Shown here: positions 21,310 to 36,208 of the stretch, piece by piece | Layout of the letters: the number at the start of each line of letters is the position of its first letter | Numbering within the stretch: the stretch's first letter is position 1 | Made by a program: the position numbers and the translations under genes | Assembly: GCA_016946835.1 (NCBI GenBank) | Contig: JACVTC010000174.1 | Location: 92,501 to 135,000, forward strand | Length of the DNA stretch: 42,500 nt | Reading direction: 5' to 3' | Source of the DNA: Neocallimastix lanati (nom. inval.) | Taxonomy: Eukaryota > Neocallimastigomycota > Neocallimastigomycetes > Neocallimastigales > Neocallimastigaceae | Notes under the pieces: model-generated | What the model saw: only the letters and a program-made list of their open reading frames with translations | What the model was told of the DNA's origin: nothing | Databases searched by the model: none

Positions 21310-21702
21310 ATATTTCATATTTCATATTAATATTTAATATTATTTATTATTTATTATCTATTATTTATTATCTATATTATTTATTATTTATTTATTATTA
21401 TTTATTATTATTTATAATTATTTATTATTTATAATTATTATTTATTATTTGTTATTTGTTATTTATTATTTATTATTTATCATTTATTATTTATTATTTA
21501 TAATTATTATTTATTATTTATTATTTATTATTTATCATTTATTATTTATTATTTATTATTTATTATTTATTATTTATTATTTATTATTTATTTTATTATT
21601 TATTATTTATTATTTATTATTTATTATTTATTATTTATTATTTATTATTTATTATTTATTATTTATTATTTATTATCTATTATTTATTATTATTTAATAA
21701 TT
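21310..21702. repeat. (TTATTTA)n heptamer satellite
   Basis: Nearly 400 bp of the 7-nt unit TTATTTA with occasional ATC, TTG and TTTA variants. Open frames within it encode only Ile/Tyr/Leu/Phe repeats and are not genes. Confidence 0.9.
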
Positions 21703-21986
21703 TATTTTTTAACATATGAACCAATAAAATAAATGATAAGTTAGTATTATAAAGTTGTAAAAAAATACCATTATTGGATATTTTCGTAGAATATCTAATT
21801 AATATAATTAATAATTTGACAGTCTTAATATATACCAAATGGAAAATGAATATACAATTTTTTATAGAAAATTGAAATTAACTATAAATGTACTAATTTA
21901 ATATATTAAAAATGAGATTAATAAAAGTTTTCAATCAAATCAAAAAAAAAAAAAAAATATTAATCAAGGGATTATGGAAAAACTTA

Positions 21987-22033
<47 letters not shown>

Positions 22034-23102
22034 TTTTGTTTGCTTGTTTGTTTTTAAATTACCTTTAAAGAAGAAATACTTAATAATTAAAAAGAAAAAA
22101 TATATTTAATACATATTATTAATTTATCAAGAATTTTCTTTTATTAATAACAATAATAATAGTAATTATTAATTATTAAAATAAGAGATTCAAATATTAT
22201 AATTATATAAATAAAAGATTATTATTATATAATAAAATGATATATGAAAAAAAAAAGTATATATTATTAAGTGGTGAAATAGAATAATCCTAAGTAAATA
22301 TAATATAATATAATATATTATACTATTATATTATACTATAATATAATATAATATAATATAACTATATATACTAACATATATTATTATAATATATGTTAGT
22401 ATATATAGTTATCTATTTCATATTGAAATAGTATATTAATACATTAAAATTTTTAAATATAATTATTTTATAATTATTAAAAATTTAATATTAATATATA
22501 ATATATATTAAATATATTCACATAATATATATTAATTATTTTTGAATATATTAAAATATATAAAAAATACAAAAATAGAAAAAAAAAATAATATAAAACA
22601 AAGTAAAATTTGTCTAAATTTTTAGTTTTCTTTCAAAAAAAAAAAAAATCTTTAAAAATATATAATAAAATATTTATTATATAATTAAAATATTAATAGT
22701 AATTTAAATATCATATTATAAAGTACAATAAACAAAAAAAAAAAAAAAATTAAATATATATATTTTATTAATAAAGTAAGTAATTCTGAAGTTTTTAATA
22801 TGTTATTTTTAAAAAAAAAATAAAAAATATAGAAATTATATATCTTAAATAATAAAAGTAAATATAGAATATTTAAAATAATAAATCAATATATATATAA
22901 AAAATGTATTATTTTAAATAAGAAATTTATTAGTGAATACTTTCTATATAAATATAAAAATAAAATTCTATATAAATGAATGCTTTCTTTATAAATAAGA
23001 ATATAGAAATTTTATTAATTTTTAATCTATTATTTTAATATTATATATATATTAATAACATTTATCAATAAAAAGGAATTTTAAATAAAAAAAAGAATCG
23101 AA
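21703..23102. other. Intergenic DNA with T40 run and hairpin
   Basis: Holds a T-run of about 40 nt (21992-22031), (ATATA)-type repeats near 22300-22360, the perfect hairpin at 22359-22411, and presumed promoter sequence for the gene at 23103. No coding sequence seen. Confidence 0.6.
22359..22411. repeat. Perfect 24-bp inverted repeat, 5-nt loop
   Basis: Arms 22359-22382 and 22388-22411 are exact reverse complements, each containing ACTATATATACTAACATATA or its complement. A second, 8-nt stem CTATTTCA/TGAAATAG follows at 22413-22431. Confidence 0.9.
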
Positions 23103-24389
23103 ATGTTTGATATGTATGATAGTGATTCAGGTAGTGATTACAGTTACAGTGATGCTAGTAGTGTAAGTAGTGGCGGTAGTTACAGTAGTCGCCGTAGTAG
23201 TATAAGTAGTGGCGGTAGTTACAGTAGTCGCCGTAATAGTATAAGTAGTCGTAGTAGTAACAGTGATCGTAGTAGTATAAGCAGTCGTAGTAGTAATAGT
23301 GATCGTAGTAGTATAAGTAGTGGAAGTAGTTCCTCCTCCTCCTCATCTAGTTATTCAGGTGGTGGTTTTAGTACCCATTATAGCCATGGTGCTCATTATG
23401 GAGGCTATGGATTTGGCTCTCATCATAAGAAGAACAAGCATGGTTTGGGTTTTGGTAAAACCCTTTTAGCTGGTGGAGGTTTAGCCGCTGCTGCTGTATA
23501 TGCAAAGAAGAAGTTTGGAAAAGATAAGAAAGATAAAAAGGATAAGAAAGATAAGAAGAACAAAACTGATGATACAACTGTTCCAACTGAAGCTATGGGA
23601 TCATTAAATATTTCAGACAAAGCACAAGAACAAAATCCATATGGACAATATGGTCAACCACCATATGGACAATATGGCCAACCACCATATGGACAATATG
23701 GTCAACCTGCTTATGGCCAATACGGACAACAACCATATGGACAATATGGCCAACCACCATATGGTCCATACGGACAACAGTCATATGACCAAGGCAGTAG
23801 AGATACTACAAATTTAGAAGAAAAGAAACCAGAGGAGAAGAAAGAAGAATATCCATATGGTAAGCCTCTTTATGGACAACCAGTTCCACCAGTTCCACCA
23901 GTTGCTCCAGAAATTAAATCAGAAGAAAAGAAGGAAGAATATCCATATGGCAAACCACTCTACACTAAAGCACCACCACAGGCTGCTCCAGCTACTGTTC
24001 CAGAATCAGCTCCACATACTCCAGTTCAAAATCCATATGGACAACCACTATATCCACCAGCTGAACCACTTACTCCAGGAGCTAAGCCAGAGGAAAAGAA
24101 GGAAGATCCAGTTAATACTGCACCAACTGAATATCCATCACCACCAAAACCATATGGTCAACAACCATACGGTCAACCACCCTATGGTCAATATGGACAA
24201 CCACCATATGGCTATGGACAACCACCATATGGTTATGGACAACCTCCATATGGTCAATATGGTTATGGTCAACCATATGGCTACGGACAACCTCCATACG
24301 GACAACCAAGTCCATACGGTCAACCATATGGTTATGGACAACCACCATATGGTCAATATGGACAACCAGCTGGAGAACAAAAAAATTAA
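23103..24389 (+). CDS. Low-complexity Ser-rich / PYGQ-repeat protein
   Basis: Single exon, 428 residues, start at the first ATG after AAAGAATCGAA. Order: Ser/Arg-rich arrays (7-84) built from repeats of [13 protein letters not shown] and [11 protein letters not shown]; a Gly/Tyr/His segment (85-106); [20 protein letters not shown] and [11 protein letters not shown] (107-140), a short Gly/Ala segment like those of glycine-zipper proteins; a (DKK)n basic block (140-154); a first PYGQYGQP block (179-227); an acidic linker with two [14 protein letters not shown] copies (228-330); and a second PYGQ block (349-425). No signal peptide and no catalytic domain. Codon use is far more G+C-rich than the flanks. 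Tyr/Gly/Gln/Pro repeats resemble condensate-forming and XYPPX-type adaptor tails, and the RSS arrays suggest phosphorylation; function is unknown. Confidence 0.85.
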   Translation: MFDMYDSDSGSDYSYSDASSVSSGGSYSSRRSSISSGGSYSSRRNSISSRSSNSDRSSISSRSSNSDRSSISSGSSSSSSSSSYSGGGFSTHYSHGAHYGGYGFGSHHKKNKHGLGFGKTLLAGGGLAAAAVYAKKKFGKDKKDKKDKKDKKNKTDDTTVPTEAMGSLNISDKAQEQNPYGQYGQPPYGQYGQPPYGQYGQPAYGQYGQQPYGQYGQPPYGPYGQQSYDQGSRDTTNLEEKKPEEKKEEYPYGKPLYGQPVPPVPPVAPEIKSEEKKEEYPYGKPLYTKAPPQAAPATVPESAPHTPVQNPYGQPLYPPAEPLTPGAKPEEKKEDPVNTAPTEYPSPPKPYGQQPYGQPPYGQYGQPPYGYGQPPYGYGQPPYGQYGYGQPYGYGQPPYGQPSPYGQPYGYGQPPYGQYGQPAGEQKN

Positions 24390-25281
24390 TTGAATAATTA
24401 ATTATATTTTTTACTTTAATTTTAATTTTTTTTTTTTTTTTAAAAAAAAATTTAAATATTTAAATACGAAAAAAGTGAAAAAAAAATTTTTTTTCTTATT
24501 ATTTTTTGAAGTTAACTCGTTAATTACATTATTAGTATAAATATATTAAAAAAAAAAAAAAAAAGACTTTTTTTCTTTTATTAAATATGAAATAGATTAC
24601 ATTTCATTTTAACTATCGTCATTACCAAATTTCATTTTTTGCTATCAAATCACACATTCAATCTATTATAATATAATAATTTATATTAATATATTCAATA
24701 TATATATTTAAAAAGAAGAAAGAAAAAAAAAAAACTTTCATTTTTCAATTTATGATTAAAAATTTTGAGTATGAAAAAAAATAAAAGTTAATTTTTAATG
24801 TTTTATTTTTCAATTGAATATTTTAATATCAATTAAAATATTGAATAATTAAAATAATAACTTTTAATTTTTTTTTTTTTCTTTTCTTTATTTACAAAAA
24901 AAAAAAAAATATCCTTCAAATAGTAAAATTTTATTTATTAATAATATAAAAAAATATATTATTAAAAAAAAAGAAAATTTAAAAATAATAATAATAATAA
25001 TTTAATATATTAAAAATAAAAAAATAAAAAATAAAAAAATAAAAAATAAAAAATAAAAAATAAAAAATAAAAGTAAAAATAAAAATAAAATAAAATATGC
25101 TTTTTTTTTTTTTACATATAATATTATATATAAATTAAATGATGTTGATGTCATAAAAAAATTAATAAGTTATTTATTTGAATTTTAGCATATAGGGAGC
25201 ATATTTTTTATAAATAAATTGAAAAATATGTAAAATATATAAAACTTTGTTATGAATACAATCCAAATTAAACTGTAATTT
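24390..25281. other. Intergenic DNA
   Basis: No gene seen. Contains a T-run joined to an A-run at 24426-24450, A-runs near 24548 and 24897, and an (AAAAAT)n-like tract near 25017-25090. The retroposon cluster starts at 25282. Confidence 0.65.
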
Positions 25282-25531
25282 AAATGTCAAGTTAGGGAGA
25301 GTTTACGCTATCTATTTTAAAGATGTTACTTCTAGGTTTTATTTCTTTTTTATTTGTTAGGAAGGGAAAAATTCTCGCATAGTACAACTCACCGAAATAC
25401 ATAGTATTTTCGAGCTTTTTTATTTTTTATTTTTTAAATTTTTTATTTTTAATTTCAAATGTACTTTTCACCTACATGTATTTTTTATAATAAAATTAAT
25501 AAAGTTTTGGAAGTGTATTCTCTTCCCTGTC

Positions 25532-25565
<34 letters not shown>

Positions 25566-25573
25566 TCAAGTTA
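25282..25573 (+). mobile_element. Short poly(A)-tailed retroposon with 13-bp target-site duplication
   Basis: A 266-bp insert (25295-25560) begins with GGGAGAGTTTACGC, has AATAAA at 25498-25503 and ends TTCCCTGTCTAT with 26 A residues (25535-25560). It is flanked by exact copies of AAATGTCAAGTTA at 25282-25294 and 25561-25573. Part of its 3' region (CTACATGTATTTTTTATAAT) resembles the LINE A 3' UTR. Its first 87 bases stay open in one frame to a TAG, so it could be a severely 5'-truncated LINE of another subfamily; a SINE or processed transcript is also possible. It lies exactly at the 5' edge of LINE copy B. Confidence 0.85.
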
Positions 25574-26911
25574 AATTTGTACTTTCGATTTCTTATTAAT
25601 AAATCTATTCCTCTCCCATTGAAGAAATATGTTTTAATTTCGTTTATTCTTAGTCTTGTTATATGTTATACTCCTCTCTTTGGTTCAAATAAGAGCAGAT
25701 GTTCTAAAGCTCAAAAAATTATTCATAGAGGACTTTATTGGAGTTATGGATTTAAATCTCGCAATTCTTCTGTAAGTCTCTATGATATTACTCGTGAATT
25801 GAAAATACCTCCTCTTTCAGCTATCTGTGCAATATCTCAATTACGATGCTTTAGAAAATGGAAAAATTCATCATGTATTATTAATCATCTCACTAATAAT
25901 ATTCTTACTATGTCACGTTATTCATGGACTAAAGAATCAAGGACTTTGGATAAGAAATTAAATGGTAAAAAAACAAGTGAAATAAAAAAGTTTTATTGGG
26001 AAAGAGATGTCTTCAAACCCTCAAAAGCTAAAAAAAAGCAATTATTTACAAGGAGAATGATTTTGTATTTATTTCAGAAATCAGAAACTCAACATTTCAA
26101 TATCCTAAGTATCAGTTGGGATTCTTTTGGATTTCTCGAATTAGGTGTGGTTTTAAATTTGATAGGAGTATTTCCATTAAAAGAAAAATCGTCTCAGAAG
26201 ATTGCCCTAAATGTTGCCCTTGTTGTGGTGTTAGTGTACCTAGCTTTTCTCACTGGATCTTTGCCTGTAAAGAATTGGAAAATTACAGAAATAAATCTTT
26301 ACCTTTTCTAGATGATCTCTTTTTGAAGTTTTCAATGATAATTGAACAAAAATCCTTGAATGTTTCTTTAGATTCAGAAAAAGATTATGATAATAATATT
26401 TATTATTATATATTGAGTGCTCTTCTTGGTAGGCGTTTAATATATTCAAAAATTAAAGTTAATGATGGGGAACAAAGACAATTACTTGACAATATTTTTA
26501 AACAAAGTTCAACTTCGTCAACTGTTCCGTATTTTGTGGGGATTGCGGAGTTTTTAACAAACGTAATACCATTAATTTGTCGATCTTTTAGTTTGATGAT
26601 GAAATGGTATTCTGTTGAATCTACCGTTGCCAAGAGCGTCGAAGTCGAAATGATAAGGCATGGATTTTCACCTCCCGGTGAAATGACAGATACAGATTCG
26701 ATTGATAACATTAATACTGAAATTATTACTCGCAATAATGGACGTGGTATTATTATCGAGGAATGGGAAAAGTTAGAGGCTATTGCTTCTAACGTACTTT
26801 AATAATTTTATAATATATAATATTTTATTTCATGTATATTATTATTTTTTTTTTCCTTTAAAATCATGTAATTTTATTATTATTATAAATTAAATAAAGT
26901 TATTCTCTTAG

Positions 26912-26943
<32 letters not shown>
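25574..26943 (+). mobile_element. 5'-truncated LINE, copy B
   Basis: Sequence related to LINE A from its thumb region onward, a 3' UTR with AATAAA at 26893-26898, the end ATTCTCTTAGTCTA, and 29 A residues (26915-26943). Homology to LINE A begins near 25565-25577, so the first two thirds of the element are missing, as is usual after incomplete reverse transcription. It is a different subfamily, clearly diverged from A in protein sequence. The sequence after the tail is an older LINE fragment (copy D). No target-site duplication of its own was identified. Confidence 0.88.
25577..26802 (+). pseudogene. LINE B ORF remnant (RT C-terminal region and Cys/His tail)
   Basis: Two overlapping frames (open 25577-26311 and 26116-26802) together align along the whole LINE A C-terminus. 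The first carries YFRFLINKSIPLPLKKYVLI, GSNKSRCSKAQ and HRGLYWSYGFK; the second carries GFFWISRIRCGFKFD, CPKCCPCCG with HWIFAC, PYFVGIAEFLTNVIP and the end EEWEKLEAIASNVL. Conservation passes from one frame to the other near 26095-26115, so one small indel separates them. Endonuclease and the FADD part of the reverse transcriptase are absent. The copy cannot make a functional protein. Confidence 0.88.
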
Positions 26944-26945
<2 letters not shown>

Positions 26946-27054
26946 GTGTGAATTCTTTCGATCCCTTTCAAGAGAGAGAAAGTTCGTCTTTCCGGATTTC
27001 ATATTTTTGTGGAATATGTAACGTGGTACTAAGCGAGAATAAATAATACTCAGA
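26944..27054 (+). pseudogene. LINE fragment D (C-terminal coding piece)
   Basis: Directly after the tail of copy B, the frame reading ESSSFRISYF matches ESSFPISYF of LINE A (about 16783-16811), and CNVV may follow TNVM after a deletion. It is thus an out-of-order 3' piece of a decayed LINE, about 110 bp, disrupted by indels and ending in an in-frame stop. Confidence 0.6.
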
Positions 27055-27960
27055 GAAATTAATTAATAAAGGATTAAGATGGATTGCAGGTTTACAAAAA
27101 GCCAAGCCTTTTATTAATGTATATTCTATTTCAAAAGATTTAAATATTCCTCCATTGTCAGCTAAGTGTGCTTTGTTTCAAGTCAAATGTTTTGATAAAT
27201 GGAAAGATTCAAATTGTATTATTTAGTTAATAATATTCCAAGATCTAGAAAATATACAAGGACGAAAGAAAGAAGAACTCTTAAACTAAACAGAAAAGAG
27301 GTAATAACGATAATAAAATCAAGGATTTTTATTGGAAAAAAGATATGAAAATCAATTCTATTAAAGCTGAATTTTATGACAAAAACAGATTCGAAGAAAC
27401 ATCAAATTTTATAAAACTTTGTTATGAGTTTCCTGATCGTTCATATGGTTTCTATTGGCTATTGAGAGCACGAAGCGGATATAGATTAGATGCTAGAATT
27501 GCTAAAGCTGCAAAAATAATAGATCAAATGTGTCCTAATTTTTGTCCCTGTTGTAAAAGTAATAAACAATGGATAAGGCATTGGTTAATTGATTGTCCAT
27601 TTTTCAATCATATTCGTAGTAAAGTTAATGATAAAATTTTATTTTTATATAATGCTTTTAATCGTGGCAACCTAACAAATGATATTGTTAATAGTAATAA
27701 TGATAATAGCAACAGTAATAATAGTAATAGTAATAATAGTTATAGTAATATTAGTAATAGTATTATTAGTAATGTTAGTAATAGTATTGAAAATAATGTG
27801 TATATTGATTCTTGTATGAGTGAAAAAGTGTTTAATTTCCTTCTTGGATGAAGAAGTATTAATAACAGTACAAGGGAATGGAAGGATCTATTTAAGTGCC
27901 AGATGAAATTAGGTGCTAAAAATAGTGGAATCTGATATATCACCGATTCACAGATCCTCG
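27055..27960 (+). pseudogene. LINE fragment C, divergent subfamily
   Basis: Starts with a frame reading LINKGLRWIAGLQKAKPF and DLNIPPLSAKCALFQVKCF, matching LINE A NRGLYWSFGF and SIPPIASFCAKAMIRCF. A stop and frame change occur at about 27224, then KYTRTKERRTL, and from 27345 an open frame to 27851 (168 residues) with YGFYWLLRARSGYRLD and CPNFCPCCK with HWLIDCPF. Where A and B have an acidic spacer, C has an Asn/Ser repeat from (AATAGT)n at about 27690-27790. Homology fades after 27851; the right border is approximate. Too divergent to be a recent copy of A or B. Confidence 0.75.
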
Positions 27961-28035
27961 AGTCCTGCGAATAAATTTGTATCCATAATCCTCTTAATTA
28001 ACTATATAAATTTTTACTTAATATTAATAACAAAC

Positions 28036-29012
28036 ACCTTGGAGAAATACGGAAGTTTTATTGGGATAATTATCATTATACAGGTAAACATTAAATATAT
28101 ATATATATATATATATTTTTTTTTTTTAAAAAAAAAATACAAGAAGATTAAATTTAGTTTTAAAAAATAAATTTATTCAGTATCTATCTCTAATAATATT
28201 CACATTTTTCTCTTGGATTTTTCTGGATTGGACTAATTTAATGTGGATTCAAATTTAATGTGAAATCTTTTTATCAAAAGCAAATAAATTATTAGAATAT
28301 TGCCCAACATGTCGCCTTTATTACGGTGAGAATAACAGCATATCTAGTTGTACACCACTAGCTACTTTTTTATGAATTGTTGTTTAAATTCTTCAAAATT
28401 TCGGCAACAATTCAATCTATTTGTTGATGAAATTTTTTTATTAATATTTCTCTAATTGTTTTTGAAAAATCATTGAACATTTCTGATGATAAAGAGGTAG
28501 TATAAATTTGTTACATACTGTATCCCTTTCTTGGCCGAAATTTAGTACATAAAATCCTATCGATCAGTTCGGAGGAAAGAAGACAATTTATTTATTAATA
28601 ATATTTTTATTTTATTTTTCATTCACCTTCAAGGGAGTCCTTTTTTTTCCTTATTTCAAATATTTTTGAAGGTCTTAGGGAATATATCGATAAATGTTAT
28701 AACTATTATGATTAGTAATTTTTACAATACAATTAATTTTTGTATTTCATTTGGCCTTCCGTTATCAAAAGCATCCAAGGTAGAAACAATAAGTCAAAGA
28801 AGAAATTTTGATATAAATTTAAATGATAATTCTTTATCCACACGGAGTTATCATCTATGAATGAAAAGAGTTAGAAGCCATTTCTTCCTCGAAAAAAACT
28901 CATAATGTAGTATATTAATATAAAAAATTTCATTTATTATATTTTCATGTATATATATATATATATATATTTTTAATATTATTAAATAAAGTTTATTCCT
29001 ATTCTAAAAAAA
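28036..29012 (+). pseudogene. 5'-truncated LINE copy E, close relative of A, decayed
   Basis: Nucleotide similarity to LINE A from about 16233 to its end is obvious: TTGGAGAAATACGGAAGTTT, TCTCTTGGATTTTTCTGGATT, GAATATTGCCCAACATG, and the 3' end AATAAAGTTTATTCCTATTCTA with only seven A residues left. Several stops and indels break the frame, and a (TA)n/T-run/A-run tract is inserted at about 28095-28137. The Cys/His motif is mutated. It is an old copy of the same subfamily as A. A target-site duplication is no longer visible. Confidence 0.85.
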
Positions 29013-30146
29013 TGCTAATCATATGATATTCAAATTATTAAATATGATATTATACATAAATGGCATTATTTAATGCTATTGTATCATAATTTTAAATTAA
29101 ATACACTATTAATTATACAGACATATATTAGTTTTTTACAAAAAAATCTATATATATATATATTTTTTTTGTATTAATTATCTATTGTTAATTATTATTT
29201 ATTTATTAATAAAAATACTCTTTCTTATTTTTATTTTTTATTATTTATTAGTTATTATTTATTAATTATTAATTATCTATTCTTTATTATTATTTATTAA
29301 TTAATAAAAATACTCTTTTCTTATTTTTATTTTTTATTATTTAATATTTAATATTTAATATTTAATATTTAATATTTAATATTTATTATTTATTATTTAT
29401 TATTTATTATTTATTTATTATTTATTATTCAATTATTTTATTATTGAATTATTAGAATAAAAATAATAAATATAAAATAAATTATATGATTTTTTTCATT
29501 TTAATATATATTACACAATTTTTTTTTTTAATTTCATTAAAAATAAAGTTTAGAAAAATTGTGTAATATTAGTACCGTTCAGACGTTAATTTTTTGTGTA
29601 ATAAAGTTAAAATTTTAGTTATTCCAAAACCAATGATATTCAATCTTTATAAAATATAATTATTGGAAATAAATAAAGTTAAAAACAATAAAAAAAATAT
29701 ATATATATAATAATAAAACAATATATTTAATTAATATTATTATTTAATTTATTATTGCAATTATTATTTATAATTAAAATTGTTGAAATACTATCAAAAA
29801 TAGTTTCAGCTAAATTTATATAAAATCATTCTATAATTATTATGGTGATTATTAGATTATATATCTTTTAATATTATAATGTATATATGTTTTTCATAAG
29901 AAATATAATTATGATATAATTTAAATTTAAATTAATGCAAATCATAACATAATTTAATTATAAAATATAAAATATATATATATATTATAAATTATTAATA
30001 TTTTTAGTATTACTATTCATATTATTATTTCATACCACTTTTTTTTTTTTTTTTTTTTAAAAGGTTATTATTAAATATTTTTTGTTATAATGATATATTT
30101 ATTATTCAAAAGAAAACTAAAAGAAAACTAAAACAAAAACAAAAAA

Positions 30147-30177
<31 letters not shown>

Positions 30178-30852
30178 AAAAAATAGAAATATAAATAAAA
30201 AGTAAAAGTAAAATAAAAGAATTAAATAAACATAAAAAAAAATTTTTTTTTCTATTTATCTTTCTGAAGAGAAAATATTTCTGACAATAATTGAATATAT
30301 ATATATATCTATACAAAAAATTAATATAAAACCAATAATATAGAGTTTTATTTTTAATAATAAAATAAAAAAAAAAAGTTTATTAAAGATAAAAAGAGAG
30401 AGAAAGAGAGAGAGAAAAAAAATAAGCTTTATTATTAATTAAATATATTTTTTTTTTTTAAAAAAAAAAAAAAAAATAAATACAATTAAAAAAAAATAAA
30501 ATTTTTAATAAAATGAAATAAAATTTTCAATAAAATGAAATAAATAGTTTTAAAATAAATTAAATGAAATAAAAATAATATAATTTAAAAATAATAGTAA
30601 TAATAATAATAATAATAGTAACAATAATAATTATAATAATAATAATATTAAAATATTATAAAGAAGATAAAGAATAATAAATAATATATAAAAGTACATG
30701 CAATTGCATTATAATATATAATATATAATTACTTTTATATTGAATAAAAATATAAAAACAGAAGCTTTTAATATTTAATATAAAATTAATAAACGACTTA
30801 TTACTGTTAAATTTGTTTGAATATTATATTATATTAAAATATATTATTAAAT
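29013..30852. other. Intergenic DNA with simple repeats and a hairpin
   Basis: No gene seen. Contains a duplicated segment of about 92 bp (TAAAAATACTCTTTCTTATT near 29211 and its variant near 29306), (TTAATAT)n and (TTATTAT)n tracts at about 29333-29430, the hairpin at 29508-29569, A-runs near 30150-30174, a T-run/A-run junction at 30448-30476, and (AAT)n near 30596-30650. The right end is the presumed promoter of the transporter gene. Confidence 0.65.
29508..29569. repeat. 16-bp perfect inverted repeat with 30-nt spacer
   Basis: ATATTACACAATTTTT at 29508-29523 is the reverse complement of 29554-29569. It may be a small foldback element or a chance hairpin; no flanking direct repeat was recognised. 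Confidence 0.75.
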
Positions 30853-33669
<2,817 letters not shown>

Positions 33670-33699
33670 TATATGAAAATCATTGAATAATTTTTTTAA

Positions 33700-33736
<37 letters not shown>

Positions 33737-34191
33737 CTATTATAATAGTATATTAGTATATATATTTATATATATACTACTGATATTTTTGTATTCTATT
33801 TATTTATTATTATTTTAATTATATATTTTTTTCATTTATGATTATATAATAAAATAAATGCTTTTAGTTATAAATAAGAATATAGTATAATTATCGTCAT
33901 ACCTCTATCATATAATAAATAAGTTCATAATCATTAAATAAATAAAACCAATACCATACGTTTTATTACATATTATTTTTTTATTAAATTGTATTTGATA
34001 GGTATATAAACTTTTTTTTTAAACTTTATTATTGGAGACAAAAATAATATATAATTTTTATCAAAAGTAAGTATATAAAAAGTATGTAGTATATATTTTG
34101 ATTTAATTAACTTTGATTTAAGTACTGTAAATTCTTCTTAAATTTACATATATTAAATTTATTTTAATATTTATATTGAAGTAAACTATTG

Positions 34192-34222
<31 letters not shown>

Positions 34223-35423
34223 TTTATTTATTTATTTTATTTTTTGGTTTTAAATATTAAAAATAATAATCAATATTTATAATCCATAAATTTTATTTTT
34301 TTATTTTTATTATTATTATTATTTTTTTTTTATATATCAATCATTAAAATAAAAATATATATAATTTTATTATTTCACTATTTTATTTATTCTCTTCATC
34401 ATTATATATTTATAATGAATAATAATAAAAATTATTAGATAGATATTTGATATATTTTTTAATGTTTTAATATAAAACATTATTCATATTAAAAATATAA
34501 ATAGTTCTATTTTCAATATTTACATAGAAAATTATATTTATTTAAAAATTTTTTAATTCTTCCTTTTTTTTTTTTTTTTTTTTATATTATTACATTAATT
34601 AAAGTTTGTTCTTATATATTTGCATTTAATTCTATTAAATGGATAAATTTTTTAATCTGTTGCTATATTATAATTATGATTTGAATCAAATACTACGAAA
34701 TAATTAATAATAGTAAAAATAATAATAATAAATAATAAATAATAATAATAAATAATAAATAATAAATAATAAATAATAAATAATAATAATAAATAATAAT
34801 TAATAATAATAATAATAATAATTAATAATAATAATTAATAGTAATAATAAATAATAATAATAATTAATATAATAATAATAATTAATAATAATTATTAATA
34901 ATAATAATTAATAATAATAATAATTAATATAATAATATTTTTTATTATATTTATGTCATTAATATTAGTATGTATTATTAATTATTTAAATTTAATAAGT
35001 TTGATGATAATTTATAAAGAATTATATTTAAATCATTTATTATATTTAAGTAATTTTTTATTTTATATTAAATGGAAATTTTTTTTTTTTAGGATCAAAG
35101 AACTAATAATTTTTTTTATTGTAATAATAGCCTATTTAATAAAAAAAAAATAACAATAAAGGTCAAAAATTTTATATATATTATAATATATTATAATATA
35201 TTTTATTCTATTAAATCAATCATTTTTTTTATAAACTTAAAATGTAATAAGAAATTTAATATAAAATATATAAATTAATAATTAATAATTAATAAAAAAA
35301 AAGTTTTATTATTTCAATTAACATGATATAGTAATATACAATATTATATATATATTTAATTTATCTTTTTTTTTATGATTAATCTATATTTAAAAATGGA
35401 ATGTTAAATGAACTAATAAATAA

Positions 35424-35458
<35 letters not shown>

Positions 35459-36168
35459 ATATTTAGAAAAATAAATAAATAAATAAACAATAAATAAATA
35501 TTTATATAAATAAATAATAACTACAATTTATGAATTATTACGTTTTATGTGTAATAAAAATATTAAATAATATTTATTTATTAATGTATGTATATTAATA
35601 TTAAATATATTATAAATGTTTTTTATTATTAAAAAAAAAAAAGGATTAAAAAAAAATTTAATAAAAATAAATATTATTTATCTATTATTAGTTTTTTTTT
35701 TTATTTTTTACTTCATAAACAATTTTGTAATTTAAGTTAATAGAACTGAATTTCAAAAAATAAAAATAAAAAAATATTTTATATACTCTACTAAATAAAA
35801 AGTAATTTAAAGTCTTTATAAATATATGATATAAAATATATAATAAATAATAATAATAGATAAAATGTCAATAGTGAATTGTTTGTTTACACTTATTTGT
35901 ATAATCCAACAAACTCAGTCCTAAATAATAGATCGGTATAAATTGAAGATAATTAGGGAAAGAAAGACAAAAATAATAAAACATTTAAGATTTTAAAAGA
36001 AAAAAAAAAAAAAAAAAAAAGAAAAGAAATAAAAAATTAAAAAAAAAAATAAGTATTATGAAATATAAAAAAGAAATATTTAGAAGAAAGTACAAGGGAT
36101 AAATAATAAAATAAGTTTATAGTAAAATGACTCTACTAAAATATATTATTTATTTATTAATAGAATAA

Positions 36169-36208
<40 letters not shown>

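Noticed and set aside
21449-21697. 82-codon open frame in the heptamer satellite
   Set aside because: Periodic translation of (TTATTTA)n; an artefact of the repeat having no stop in that frame.
23155-24380. Several opposite-strand and shifted frames over the PYGQ gene (Tyr-, His-, Val- and Met-rich)
   Set aside because: Shadows produced by regular coding repeats; the forward frame with a proper start and modular composition explains the region.
26240-26735. Minus-strand open frames over LINE B
   Set aside because: Shadows of the conserved LINE C-terminal coding sequence on the plus strand.
34953-35153. 66-codon open frame in intergenic DNA
   Set aside because: Only Leu/Ile/Tyr/Phe/Asn/Lys from A+T-rich sequence; no support from composition or neighbours.
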